Shown here: in pieces, positions 23,301-30,955 of the stretch | How positions within the stretch are numbered: the first letter of the stretch is position 1 | How the letters are laid out: each line of letters opens with the position of its first letter | Assembly (NCBI GenBank): GCA_937872405.1 | Contig: CALMSP010000287.1 | Span: 1 to 40,459 of the forward strand | Length of the DNA: 40,459 nt | Direction: 5' to 3' | Source of the DNA: an uncultured Saprospiraceae bacterium | GTDB taxonomy: Bacteria > Bacteroidota > Bacteroidia > Chitinophagales > Saprospiraceae | The notes under the pieces: generated by a model | Databases searched by the model: none | The model's input: only the letters and a program-made list of their open reading frames with translations | What the model was told of the DNA's origin: nothing | Program-made: the position numbers and the translations under genes

Positions 23301-25121
23301 CGACCAATTTATAATAGAAAAACTACCTACAAGATTAATGTTTGCTGATCCGTTGTCACAAATTCCGGTGGCTCCGGTAAGTATTGGTCTGGGATTTTCA
23401 TAAACTTCTACCCATGCGGAATCTGCTACTGTACAGCCATTTTCATCCAAACCGGTCAGGCGATACCATCCTGGCGTTTCCACTTCGACGGAAGCGGTTG
23501 TCGCGCCATTCGACCAAGTATATTGTGTCAGTCCTGGCGTAGCGGATAGGGTCGTGCGTCCATTTTCACAAAAGGCGCGCTCGCCATCAATACGGATATC
23601 GGTATTCGGGAATAGATCTGAGGTGAAACTCGTTTGCCCCGTGCAACCATTGTTATCAGTTACTGTTACTTCGTAGCGCCCTGGCGCATTGATAAGGAGC
23701 GTTGGCGTGTTTGTTCCTGTTGACCAATTATAGCTGGCATACATTTCCTGAAGCCGCAGCTCTTGACTTTGTCCACTGCAAAATATTTCCTGCCCAATTA
23801 TCACTGGATTGGCAGAAGGTAGCGCATTCAAGTTGATAGCGGCTACGCCTACACAGCCATTCGTATCCGTGACGGTTACGCTATAATTGCCCGAAACATT
23901 TGTAATAATTGTTTGGTTGGTGCTACCCGTATTCCATTGGTAGCGCGCGAATACGCCTGCGTCCAATTCAACACTACTGCCTTCGCAAAACGGCGCCTGC
24001 GGCTGTAGCTGTGGCTGTGGATTGTCGTAACGAATGATGGTTACCGTATCTGCACTATTGCAACCAGCCGCATGGATGGCTGTCACAGAATAAGAACCGC
24101 CCGTATTCACTGTAATAGCGGATGCGGTACTGCCATTCGACCATAAAAAACCGGTTTGCCCGCTTGCAGTGGCTTGCAAGGTAAGTGTTTGCCCGTCGCA
24201 GATGGTGGTATCGCTTGTACTAATAGAGACCGCTGCGTTGCCCAATACTTGAATCGTAAGAGCATCGGTAGCGCTGCAATTTTTATCTTCAATGCGTAGC
24301 GTTAGCTCAATATCGCCTGTAAAATTTGCTGGTACGGTCAGGGTAGGGCGCAGGATGTTCACAGTATCAAGCATGGCTAAGACCTCAGGCGTACCCTGCC
24401 AAGCAATGCGCGCAGAATCGCTTATGCCTACGGCGTTAGCATGGAGTTGTATGGGGGCACTACCAGCACACACCTGCATATCAGGGCCTGCTAATGCCTT
24501 GATATTCTTGCAATTAGGATTGGCAAGGCAGTTGAGATAAGGCGCTGCCGACCCGCCCCAGGTTAGCTGAAAACCATTGGACGTGCCCGCAAAATTATCG
24601 AGCATAAGGTAGTAACCTTCGCCGGGCTGCACGACCATCGGTGCCACAAAGCCATCGCCATTAGCGCCTTCGCTGGTGTCGGTAGCGCCTCTGCCCAATC
24701 CGGTTTCAGGGCAGTAGCTACAAATGAATGCCGCAAACGAGCAACGTACGGGCGCACCGAGGCTGTCGCAAGAAAGCCCAGGACCAAAGATCAAAAAATC
24801 ATAGTCTTCACCAAAGCCACCAAAAGGCGAGATAGTAAACTCAATAACACTATTGGGAGGCATGTCGGTGCGGAATTCAAAATAATACCATGCACTATAA
24901 TTTTCGGCGGTGGAGTCAATAGGCAAGGCCAGTACAAAGCAACCAAAACTATTGTTAGGATTAGCAAAATCATCAATGCCAATACCATTTGGATTGAAAT
25001 CAACAGGACCATCACTACAAATCACCTGAGCGGTTACACAGTCTGTATTGACCTGTCCAGTCAGTGGCAGAAGCGACCCCAATACGAATGCTATGGTACA
25101 ATATCCGCGCCACATTTTCAA
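20343..25121 (-). CDS. Giant multi-repeat surface protein with gliding-motility (CHU_C, T9SS type B) C-terminal domain
   Basis: A 1592-residue exported protein. A signal peptide (1-22) is followed by an N-terminal domain to about 215 (SAWYYFEFRT, YDFLIFGPGLSC, GYYLMLDNFAG), common at the head of such proteins. Ten Ig/PKD-like repeats of about 80 residues follow; each carries a W-S-N-G-A-T-like strand, a G-x-Y-x-V-T-V-T-D strand and an NGC turn. Four related repeats then start with GPDQDIDC, PGDLDC, AGPNQRLTC and AGNDRALDC, followed by a SprB-like repeat (GGTAPYFFSLNGS, GPYRLIVEDIEGC). Residues 1496-1592 are the CHU_C domain (FIPNVFSPNNDGFNDTF, IFDRWGNRVF, WNG), the type B secretion signal of T9SS. 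It should be displayed on the cell surface, perhaps as an adhesin. No enzyme domain is seen, and no PorP/SprF partner gene is adjacent. Confidence 0.92.
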   Translation of the reverse strand: MKMWRGYCTIAFVLGSLLPLTGQVNTDCVTAQVICSDGPVDFNPNGIGIDDFANPNNSFGCFVLALPIDSTAENYSAWYYFEFRTDMPPNSVIEFTISPFGGFGEDYDFLIFGPGLSCDSLGAPVRCSFAAFICSYCPETGLGRGATDTSEGANGDGFVAPMVVQPGEGYYLMLDNFAGTSNGFQLTWGGSAAPYLNCLANPNCKNIKALAGPDMQVCAGSAPIQLHANAVGISDSARIAWQGTPEVLAMLDTVNILRPTLTVPANFTGDIELTLRIEDKNCSATDALTIQVLGNAAVSISTSDTTICDGQTLTLQATASGQTGFLWSNGSTASAITVNTGGSYSVTAIHAAGCNSADTVTIIRYDNPQPQLQPQAPFCEGSSVELDAGVFARYQWNTGSTNQTIITNVSGNYSVTVTDTNGCVGVAAINLNALPSANPVIIGQEIFCSGQSQELRLQEMYASYNWSTGTNTPTLLINAPGRYEVTVTDNNGCTGQTSFTSDLFPNTDIRIDGERAFCENGRTTLSATPGLTQYTWSNGATTASVEVETPGWYRLTGLDENGCTVADSAWVEVYENPRPILTGATGICDNGSANINLVGSFSIINWSNGASSNSIEVRTPGNYSVTVTNEQGCTGTSSINLQVLPPLNISVIGDPNFCPDAGTELAVNVLATTYRWSNGATTPTIQVFESGSYSVTITDANGCTGQNALTVLAFQSPQIPDYQPIKICSGQDTLIRLPDMFIHYTWSDGATGATRSVSQGGMYEVTITDSNGCQASRAIEVIENSLPNPQIEGNTTPCTGNATPLRTTETFSAYRWNTGANTQHIIAIEAGVYEVEVTDSNGCSNTSSVTIAYRQLPTVVVNGLDRICPRTTATLNAVGQFSSILWSNGATTNEINIQTGGRYIALVTDEHGCQNSDTINVIQFPENQVFITGDTVFCEGLMVELSASAGFLRYSWTDGSSRQSLKTGEPGVYSVTAVDENGCRSSASIQIEEIAIPISDGGPDQDIDCRNAAVRLGGSGSDNGANIRYLWEGPGITAANANQRFPEIREPGLYTLIVEDIRYGCRSNTDMVRVFNRVYEPVVNLSVPGDLDCLIPSRMISTAGSTISNNTIYQWYDSNRRPINGATGLQYNATMPGLYYFEITDTMYGCVGIGNIEIKGNYNLPTADAGPNQRLTCTVQQVRLNGSSTTPNQSLQYTWTTSSGSILRGASTLTPDVDQPGIYYLQIYNTSNGCSNTDSVLVILDNQAPTANAGNDRALDCINQSVTLNGSSSSQGAVFRYQWRNTSTGVVLSDASNPSITVGQAGTYVLQVLNTDNGCSAYDTVLVNNGANRPTNIDVQTADPSCFGYLDGQIRINNVIGGTAPYFFSLNGSTLSQTPRFDGLKAGPYRLIVEDIEGCTYETLLSLKDGVKLTVELGEDKYIKLGESVLLEPKSNAPRQDIINIEWKSDLDTTICADCWNPWVSPLRTSSYTIAIQNNLGCTATDQVRIFVDFRGGVFIPNVFSPNNDGFNDTFVIFGGPAVRRVVSAEIFDRWGNRVFHNSDFPPNDPLYGWNGDLIGVAKNSAVFVYHIEIEYINGERRFFKGDVTLMK

Positions 25122-25494
25122 AATCGGTTTTTGAAAGTTGGTTAAAACTGCTACGCCCGCAAGCGACTAAGTAGCACTATGCGAATATGTTCATGGAATG
25201 GGTTGTAGGCTGGGGAAAATTTAGATGCCTGTGTGTCGTCCTTTTAACAATGTGTGTGGTAAGAATTAGTGGTAATCAAGCATTCTAAAATGCTGAACTA
25301 ATATTTAAAACAAAGATAATTTATTTTTTTGAAAATACAGATTTTTATACAAAAAAATTATGATATTTTTTATAAATATCTGACAATAAGTGATTTAAAT
25401 TGATTTGAATGTGAACAATGATTCATTTACAGATGATGATTTTTATATTTATATATCAAAAATGAAAATATAAAGAAAAAGTTTAATGTTTTTT
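25122..25494. other. AT-rich intergenic region upstream of the giant repeat gene
   Basis: There is no supported gene in these 373 bases. On the minus strand, TATCTTTG (25318-25311) matches the -7 consensus exactly, but the -33 position is not TTTG. If used, transcription would start near 25304, giving a leader of about 180 bases. The hairpin AGCATT-CTAA-AATGCT (25279-25294) would lie close to that 5' end. Confidence 0.4.
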
Positions 25495-26724
25495 TTAAGC
25501 TAAGCCGCGGCGCTTCATTTCTTGCAATACCAATTCGTACTCGCGCGTCATGTCGCCTGTGACAGAAGAATTTTCTTCGGCTCTGCGAATCAGATAAGGC
25601 ACAACTTCCCGCACTGGGCCGTAGGGTACGTACTTGGCTACGTTGAATCCGGCTGCCGCAAGATTAAAAGTAATATTGTCGCTCATGCCATATAACTGGC
25701 TGAACATCAAGTGCGGATGATTGCGTGGGATGCCTTTGCTGGCGATGAGTTCCGCTTGCAGCATAGCACTTTCGGCATTGTGTGAAGCATTGCACGACGC
25801 GAGCGTCTCATAATTGTCCACACAAAAACGCAGTGCGGTGTTGAACGCATCGTCGCTGGCGCGCTTATTGGGGTGTATGGGGGAGGGATAGCCCAGCCGA
25901 GTGGCGCGTTCTCGCTCTTTTTCCATGTAAGCGCCGCGCACCAATTTTGCTCCGAGCAAATAGCCTTCTTTTTGGGCTTGATTGAAAGACGTGATAAGGT
26001 ACTGAAGTTGATCGGTGCGGTACATCTGGAAGGTATTATAGACCACAACTTTGTTGCGATTGTAGCGCTTCATCATCATATTCACCAAATGATTGATGGT
26101 ATTCTGAATCCAGGTTTCTTCTGCATCCACGAATATGCTTACGCCTTTTTGGCTGGCTACGTAACAAATAGCATCTATACGTTTCAGTACATTTTTATAC
26201 TCGGCGCGCATTTCCAGCGTCATTGCTTCGCCTTGCTGAATAGATTCTAACAGACCGAAGCGTGCCATGCCCGTTATTTTGGTACTTACGGTAGGAACAT
26301 TGGGCGTTTGGGCCGCGAATTCAATCGCCCGAATCACTTCATTCATCGTGTGGTTAAAATCTTCCTCGCGTTCTTTAGCCTCAGCGCCATAATCCAAAAT
26401 GGTGAGTACATTGTTTTGGCGAAGCTTTTCGATGGTTGGAAGGCTTTCCAGAAGGGTTGTACCGCCGCAAAATTGCTCGAAAATGGTATTCTTTACAATA
26501 CTTTCCACGAAAGGTAGGTGCATCTTAATCGCCGCAATCCCGATTTTTGATCCGATGCCTACCAGCCAATGTTTATTCATGAGTGCGAACAGCCGAGCCG
26601 ATTTGCGCAATTCTTCATTGTTTTTGCCCACAAAGGCAATAGCGGTATTTTTAAAATCGGGCAAACTGCTTATCTCTTGCGTCGCCGTGGTGGTTATGTT
26701 GGTTTGGTTAAGGCTATTTTTCAT
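25495..26724 (-). CDS. Proline dehydrogenase
   Basis: A 409-residue FAD-dependent, monofunctional proline dehydrogenase (TIM-barrel PRODH domain) oxidising proline to pyrroline-5-carboxylate and passing electrons to the quinone pool. Diagnostic segments are VSIFVDAEETWIQ, YNTFQMYR, LGAKLVRGAYMEKERERA, CNASHNAESA, MFSQLYGMSDNIT and KYVPYGPVREVVPYLIRRAEENSS, which supply the FAD and substrate contacts in the usual order. There is no aldehyde dehydrogenase domain, so this is not a full PutA. The open frame extends to 26787, but the ATG at 26722-26724 (MKNSLNQTN) is preferred because the upstream residues look like leader sequence. The P5C dehydrogenase gene is not in the window. It is downstream of aroE with 108 bases between. 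Confidence 0.93.
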   Translation of the reverse strand: MKNSLNQTNITTTATQEISSLPDFKNTAIAFVGKNNEELRKSARLFALMNKHWLVGIGSKIGIAAIKMHLPFVESIVKNTIFEQFCGGTTLLESLPTIEKLRQNNVLTILDYGAEAKEREEDFNHTMNEVIRAIEFAAQTPNVPTVSTKITGMARFGLLESIQQGEAMTLEMRAEYKNVLKRIDAICYVASQKGVSIFVDAEETWIQNTINHLVNMMMKRYNRNKVVVYNTFQMYRTDQLQYLITSFNQAQKEGYLLGAKLVRGAYMEKERERATRLGYPSPIHPNKRASDDAFNTALRFCVDNYETLASCNASHNAESAMLQAELIASKGIPRNHPHLMFSQLYGMSDNITFNLAAAGFNVAKYVPYGPVREVVPYLIRRAEENSSVTGDMTREYELVLQEMKRRGLA

Positions 26725-26832
26725 GTGCAATTTGAAGATTGGTCGTAATTTTAAGTTGCTGTGTATTGTTTTATTACATTTTTGCAATGAAAATTTGCTT
26801 TTTTAGTCAAATAAATATGGTTGTGTAAAGTT

Positions 26833-27621
26833 TTATACAAAGGTTTCCCAGATTGCTCCGGCTCGTTCAGCTTGTAAATATAACATTTGTAAGCCATTAG
26901 AAGTTGCGGCACCTTGCTCGGCACCTTTTTTTAAAAACGGTGTTTCTTCTGGGTTGTACACCAAATCAAAAAGCAAATGTGATTCATTGATACAATGATA
27001 AGGAATATTCGGAAATGTATCAATATGTGGTTGCATTCCTAATGGCGTTGTGTTTATAATGAGTTGATTTTCAATGATATGTAATTGTGTTAATTCGTCG
27101 TAATGCAACCCGTCGGGGCTTTTTTGGCGCGATACATATTGGAAGCGAATACCCATTTTTTGCAACACAAACGCCACGGCCTTGGCGGCGCCACCCCTGC
27201 CGAGCACTAAGGCTTTCTTGGGTTGAGCAGCATGCGTGCTCAAGAATTGTCGTAAAGATATTTCAAAACCATAAGTATCTGTGTTATAGCCGATTAGGCG
27301 ATCTTTTTGTATATGAATGGTATTAACTGCACCAACGGCTTGGGCGCTCTCGTCTAATTCATCCAAAAGTGGTATAACGGTTTGTTTATAGGGAATAGTG
27401 ACATTTAGCCCTTGAAGGTTGGGGTATAATACCTTCAAAATGAGTAGATTATGAATAGATTTGATAGGGAAAAGTTCATAGTAAGCATCCGTAATACCTG
27501 CTGCAGCAAAGCGTTGGGAGAAGTATTTTTTAGAAAATGAATGCGATAGCGGATACCCGATCAGCCCAAACAGGCGTGGGTATTGTAACAGTTCTGATTG
27601 TGGTTGGAGTTGTTCAGACAT
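26833..27621 (-). CDS. aroE: Shikimate dehydrogenase
   Basis: A 262-residue cytoplasmic enzyme reducing 3-dehydroshikimate to shikimate with NADPH in aromatic amino acid synthesis. The N-terminal catalytic half shows GLIGYPLSHSFSKKYF with the substrate-binding serines, and NVTIPYKQ with the catalytic Lys, followed by GAVNTI. The nucleotide-binding half has LGRGGAAKAVAFVL, a GxGGAxxA loop, and INTTPLGM. The length is close to the family norm (about 270). Its ATG overlaps the stop of the upstream DUF368 gene by 8 bases (ATGTCTGA), which strongly suggests translational coupling in one operon even though the two functions are unrelated. Confidence 0.94.
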   Translation of the reverse strand: MSEQLQPQSELLQYPRLFGLIGYPLSHSFSKKYFSQRFAAAGITDAYYELFPIKSIHNLLILKVLYPNLQGLNVTIPYKQTVIPLLDELDESAQAVGAVNTIHIQKDRLIGYNTDTYGFEISLRQFLSTHAAQPKKALVLGRGGAAKAVAFVLQKMGIRFQYVSRQKSPDGLHYDELTQLHIIENQLIINTTPLGMQPHIDTFPNIPYHCINESHLLFDLVYNPEETPFLKKGAEQGAATSNGLQMLYLQAERAGAIWETFV

Positions 27622-28561
27622 GTCGCTGTGGTTTGCTGGTTCGTTCTATCCACCACACAAGCAGTACGCCAAGCACCATACAAGCCAATGCACCTGCCAG
27701 CATGGGGTCGCCGCTGATGTACTGGCTGGGCAATACACTTTTTTCCAAGAAAGGGACTTCTATGCCTTTGCTATTGGTACGGTAGGATACTACTTGCCGC
27801 CAAGGCCAGACTTTATTGAGTGATCCGAGCATGAAGCCAGTTAGTAGGGCCAAGGTGAGGTTGTGCCAGGTTTTGAACATCCAGCTAAGGATTCTGGAAA
27901 AGGTAGCCAGCCCAAGCAGGCAGCCCAATGCAAAAATGACGATGGTAATCAAACTTTCCACATCGAAGTGTTGTAACAACTTTTTTAAGGTGCCAATGAT
28001 CGTAGTGTACATGCCAAGTAATAATAATACAAAACTACCTGATAATCCGGGGAGTATAAGTGCTGAAATAGCTATCACGCCTGATAAGAATACAAACCAG
28101 TGCGCGTCGGTACCTTGTGCGGGCGTCGCTATGGTGATATAAAAAGCCAATGCAGTACCGAGTGCCAGTGTGCTGTATTCCGCTACACCCCAGCGTGTGA
28201 TTTGCCGAGCAATGAAAATGGAAGACGCAATAATCAAACCAAAGAAAAAAGCCCAAAGTAGCACTGGGTAACGCTCCATAAGGTGCGATACACCAAAAAC
28301 GCCAATCACAATGCCAGCAGCCATGCCCATGAGCAGTGCTAACAGGAAGCGCCCATCCGCATCTGACCATACCCGAATAAAGCCACCCTGCCGCCACGAT
28401 TGCCACAATTCGGGGCCAAGTATTTGCTTGATAGAAGCTAATAACCGCTCGTAAATGCCTGTTATAAAGGCGATTGTACCGCCGGAAACTCCAGGAATGA
28501 CTTCTGCAATACCCATCGCTAACCCGCGCAGGGCAATTAGCATGTCCGTTGTTCTTTTCAT
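27614..28561 (-). CDS. DUF368 family membrane protein, PopT-type undecaprenyl-phosphate transporter
   Basis: A 315-residue polytopic inner-membrane protein with about eight or nine hydrophobic segments. The N-terminal signature RGLAMGIAEVIPGVSGGTIA defines DUF368, and the internal copy ALILPGLSGSFVLLLLGMY repeats the P-G-x-S-G motif in inverted-topology fashion. Members of this family (PopT) have been shown to return undecaprenyl phosphate across the inner membrane for reuse in cell wall and polysaccharide synthesis, and I transfer that role by family. It fits with the PBP1A and glycosyltransferase genes elsewhere in the window, though they are not linked to it. It overlaps aroE by 8 bases and starts 46 bases after the AspT-family gene. 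The ATG lies at 28559-28561. Confidence 0.88.
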   Translation of the reverse strand: MKRTTDMLIALRGLAMGIAEVIPGVSGGTIAFITGIYERLLASIKQILGPELWQSWRQGGFIRVWSDADGRFLLALLMGMAAGIVIGVFGVSHLMERYPVLLWAFFFGLIIASSIFIARQITRWGVAEYSTLALGTALAFYITIATPAQGTDAHWFVFLSGVIAISALILPGLSGSFVLLLLGMYTTIIGTLKKLLQHFDVESLITIVIFALGCLLGLATFSRILSWMFKTWHNLTLALLTGFMLGSLNKVWPWRQVVSYRTNSKGIEVPFLEKSVLPSQYISGDPMLAGALACMVLGVLLVWWIERTSKPQRHV

Positions 28562-28607
28562 AGGCGCAAAGGTAATGATTTTAGTAAATTATGCGTTTTC
28601 GCTGGCA

Positions 28608-30242
28608 TTATTCAAAAAATCGCAATACCAGCCAGAGCGCCTGCACAAAAATAATTTTCCCGATTAGCAATAACGGATAAGCCAATGCGTAGCCGTAGGT
28701 CGGGAGCTTATTGCCGGCACGGTTGTTAGCAAAATCAAGGTTAGCAGGATGGTGGCTCACCATTCCAGAAAGCAGTACAAAGGGAATTTTAAGCCATTTG
28801 TAGCCAATGAACAAAATTAGTATGCCAGCCAGAACACTGATGAGCAAACCGGATAAAAGCATTTGCGGCCCTACTGGGCTGAGCATCGTTTGTAAAAAAG
28901 TAGAACCAGAGTTAATGCCAATCGCTGCCAACATAAGCATAAGACCAATTTGCCGAAGCGTAAGATTAGCAGAGTAGGGGAGTGCCCAGAGAATGGGCCC
29001 CGAGCGCCGCAAGTAGGATAGCACCAATCCAGCAACCAGCGGGCCTCCTGCAAAGCCAAGACTGAAAATAATATTGCCTGGCAAGGTCATTTCAATGGAG
29101 CCGATGAGAATGCCTATCCCCATACCAAAACCAAAGGATAGCAAGTCAATGTGGCTAATATGCTCATAGGAATCACCGAAGAGCTGCGCGATTTGTTTCA
29201 TGTCACTTTTGCGCGCCAGCACACGTATGCGATCGCCCAATTCCAGCACCGTATCAGAAGTGATCAACGAGTCCACATCACCTCGGCGAATGCGCGTCAA
29301 TACCACTGAATATTGCTCATGCAAGTTTAATGAAGCGATGGTTTGTCCTGCTACCTTCGGATTCGATACAAAAATACGTCGCACATCAAAAACCGAGCGG
29401 TCGCCGGAAATATCTATATCTACTGGTTCGCCCAATAGTGCTGCGGTGCGTGCCACCTCCTCTTGCTCGCCAACAATAGACATCAAATCATTAGCCTGTA
29501 AATTCATTTCCAGATGGCAAAGTTGGTCCGTCCCATCGCGGCGCAGTCGTCCGAATACAATTTGAAGTTGCTCTTGTTGTTTAACATCCCTCAAAGTAGC
29601 GCCGATAAAGGCTTCTTGAGTTATTTTTATGGTCTGGTTGACCAATGGCAAACCCGTCGAAAATTCTTTGCTTAAGGCTTTGGATTCTGCCGCATAGTTT
29701 ACACGCAGCAGGTGTTGCATAACCGATAGCGCAATCATTAGCCCCAGCACCCCCGCCGGATATGAAATGGAATAACCCACTACGGCATTATTCGACATGA
29801 ATTGTACACCATCACCCCCATTTTTCAAAATGGCATCTAATAGCCCGGCTAAGGCTGGCGTATTGGTCGTAATGCCCGCCAGCAGACCTGCCGCTGACGC
29901 AGCATCAAAGCCCAATAACGCTGCCGCAACACCAATGCATAAAGATAAAATGCCCAAAATTAGCAGGGTAAGCAGTAAATTGGAGACACCTCGATTTTTG
30001 AGGGAGCTAAAAAAAGAAGCACCCGAACTTAATCCGATGCTATACACAAAAATAGCCAAACCAAGCAGTTTGATAATGTCCGGTATTTTAATATCGGGCC
30101 GGATGGCACCAATAGCCAGGCCAACAAATAGTACGGACGCCACACCTAAGCTGTTGTCACGCCATTTCAAGTTGCCCAGCAGAGAACCTAACGCTGCCGC
30201 CAAAAAAAGATAGAGCAAGGCTTCTTCCATACTTGTGTGCAT
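28608..30242 (-). CDS. AspT/YidE/YbjL-family putative antiporter with two RCK_C domains
   Basis: A 544-residue inner-membrane transporter. Two AspT-YidE-YbjL duplication domains, each of about five or six membrane segments, occupy residues about 5-180 and 365-540. They carry matching motifs: LGLAIFVYSIGLSSGASFF (60-78) and the AAIGINSGSTFLQTML counterpart, plus GLLAGITTNTPALAGLLDA and LLSGMVSHHPANLDFANNR. Between them lie two cytoplasmic RCK_C (TrkA-C) domains at about 200-275 and 285-355, probably for ligand sensing. The architecture equals that of E. coli YidE/YbjL and of the aspartate:alanine exchanger AspT, but the substrate is unknown. MEEALLYLF at residue 5 is an alternative start (30230). 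It is the likely first gene of a minus-strand operon with the DUF368 gene and aroE, and divergent from dctQ. Confidence 0.9.
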   Translation of the reverse strand: MHTSMEEALLYLFLAAALGSLLGNLKWRDNSLGVASVLFVGLAIGAIRPDIKIPDIIKLLGLAIFVYSIGLSSGASFFSSLKNRGVSNLLLTLLILGILSLCIGVAAALLGFDAASAAGLLAGITTNTPALAGLLDAILKNGGDGVQFMSNNAVVGYSISYPAGVLGLMIALSVMQHLLRVNYAAESKALSKEFSTGLPLVNQTIKITQEAFIGATLRDVKQQEQLQIVFGRLRRDGTDQLCHLEMNLQANDLMSIVGEQEEVARTAALLGEPVDIDISGDRSVFDVRRIFVSNPKVAGQTIASLNLHEQYSVVLTRIRRGDVDSLITSDTVLELGDRIRVLARKSDMKQIAQLFGDSYEHISHIDLLSFGFGMGIGILIGSIEMTLPGNIIFSLGFAGGPLVAGLVLSYLRRSGPILWALPYSANLTLRQIGLMLMLAAIGINSGSTFLQTMLSPVGPQMLLSGLLISVLAGILILFIGYKWLKIPFVLLSGMVSHHPANLDFANNRAGNKLPTYGYALAYPLLLIGKIIFVQALWLVLRFFE

Positions 30243-30385
30243 CGCATTTTTTTACAACATTACTGCCTTTTTTGCAGGCGATTACTACAAAATACGGTAA
30301 AAATTTTGTCACACTTAGTATTTTGATGATTTTGCATTGTAAAATGTAAAGATTACCGAACTTCGGAATTTAAAAACGAAACAAC

Positions 30386-30934
30386 ATGGAGCTGTTGAAA
30401 AAAATAGCGCACTCCATTGATCGCTTGAATGATGGATTAGGACGCACCGTAGCCTGGTTGACTACATTGCTGGTGCTATTAGTATGTGCCGAAGTGGTGC
30501 TGAATCTCTGCGGGCGCTCTGCCAACTGGCTTACCGAGTTAGAATGGCATGTCTTTGCTCTCATTTTTTTGTTGGGCGCGGGTTACGCCCTTCGGCACGA
30601 TCGCCATGTACGAGTAGATTTGTTCTACAATCGGTTTTCCCAAAAAGACAAAGCCTTGACCGACCTCCTTGGGAGCTTGTTGTTTCTGATTCCTTGGTGC
30701 ATTACAGTTGGGTATTTTTCTTTTCTTTATGCTAAAAAGGCTTGGCATATCAACGAACATTCACCCGACCCCGGCGGGTTACCTGCGCGCTATATCATAA
30801 AATTTGCTATTGTGATTGGTATGTTATTACTTTTATTACAAGCGGTATCCCATACCATTCGTGCCGGAAAAGCTTACTGGTCGAAGTCCACTACGATAGA
30901 ACCACAACTGCCGCACCCAAAAGATATTTTATAA
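30386..30934 (+). CDS. dctQ: TRAP transporter small permease (DctQ)
   Basis: A 182-residue inner-membrane protein with four hydrophobic helices (about 22-43, 55-75, 97-118, 140-160). The family shows a conserved second half of helix 2 and loop: WHVFALIFLLGAGYALRHDRHVRVDLFY (54-81) is a textbook DctQ segment. It forms the accessory membrane subunit of a sodium-driven TRAP transporter for organic acids and similar compounds. The large permease gene follows after 21 bases on the same strand. A substrate-binding DctP gene is not adjacent: upstream is the divergent AspT-family gene. The 143-base upstream region contains a CCGAA-C-TTCGG palindrome (30357-30367), which could be an operator or leader hairpin. 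Confidence 0.93.
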   Translation: MELLKKIAHSIDRLNDGLGRTVAWLTTLLVLLVCAEVVLNLCGRSANWLTELEWHVFALIFLLGAGYALRHDRHVRVDLFYNRFSQKDKALTDLLGSLLFLIPWCITVGYFSFLYAKKAWHINEHSPDPGGLPARYIIKFAIVIGMLLLLLQAVSHTIRAGKAYWSKSTTIEPQLPHPKDIL

Positions 30935-30955
30935 AAAAATACCAGATATAATATT

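Noticed and set aside
25187..25288. A 33-codon plus-strand frame with a hydrophobic stretch
   Set aside because: No promoter, no neighbour support and random-looking composition; it lies in the leader region of the giant repeat gene.
28567..28574. TACCTTTG on the minus strand just before the DUF368 gene, suggesting a leaderless mRNA
   Set aside because: No -33 box is visible and the gene is only 46 bases after its upstream neighbour, so it is more likely part of an operon.
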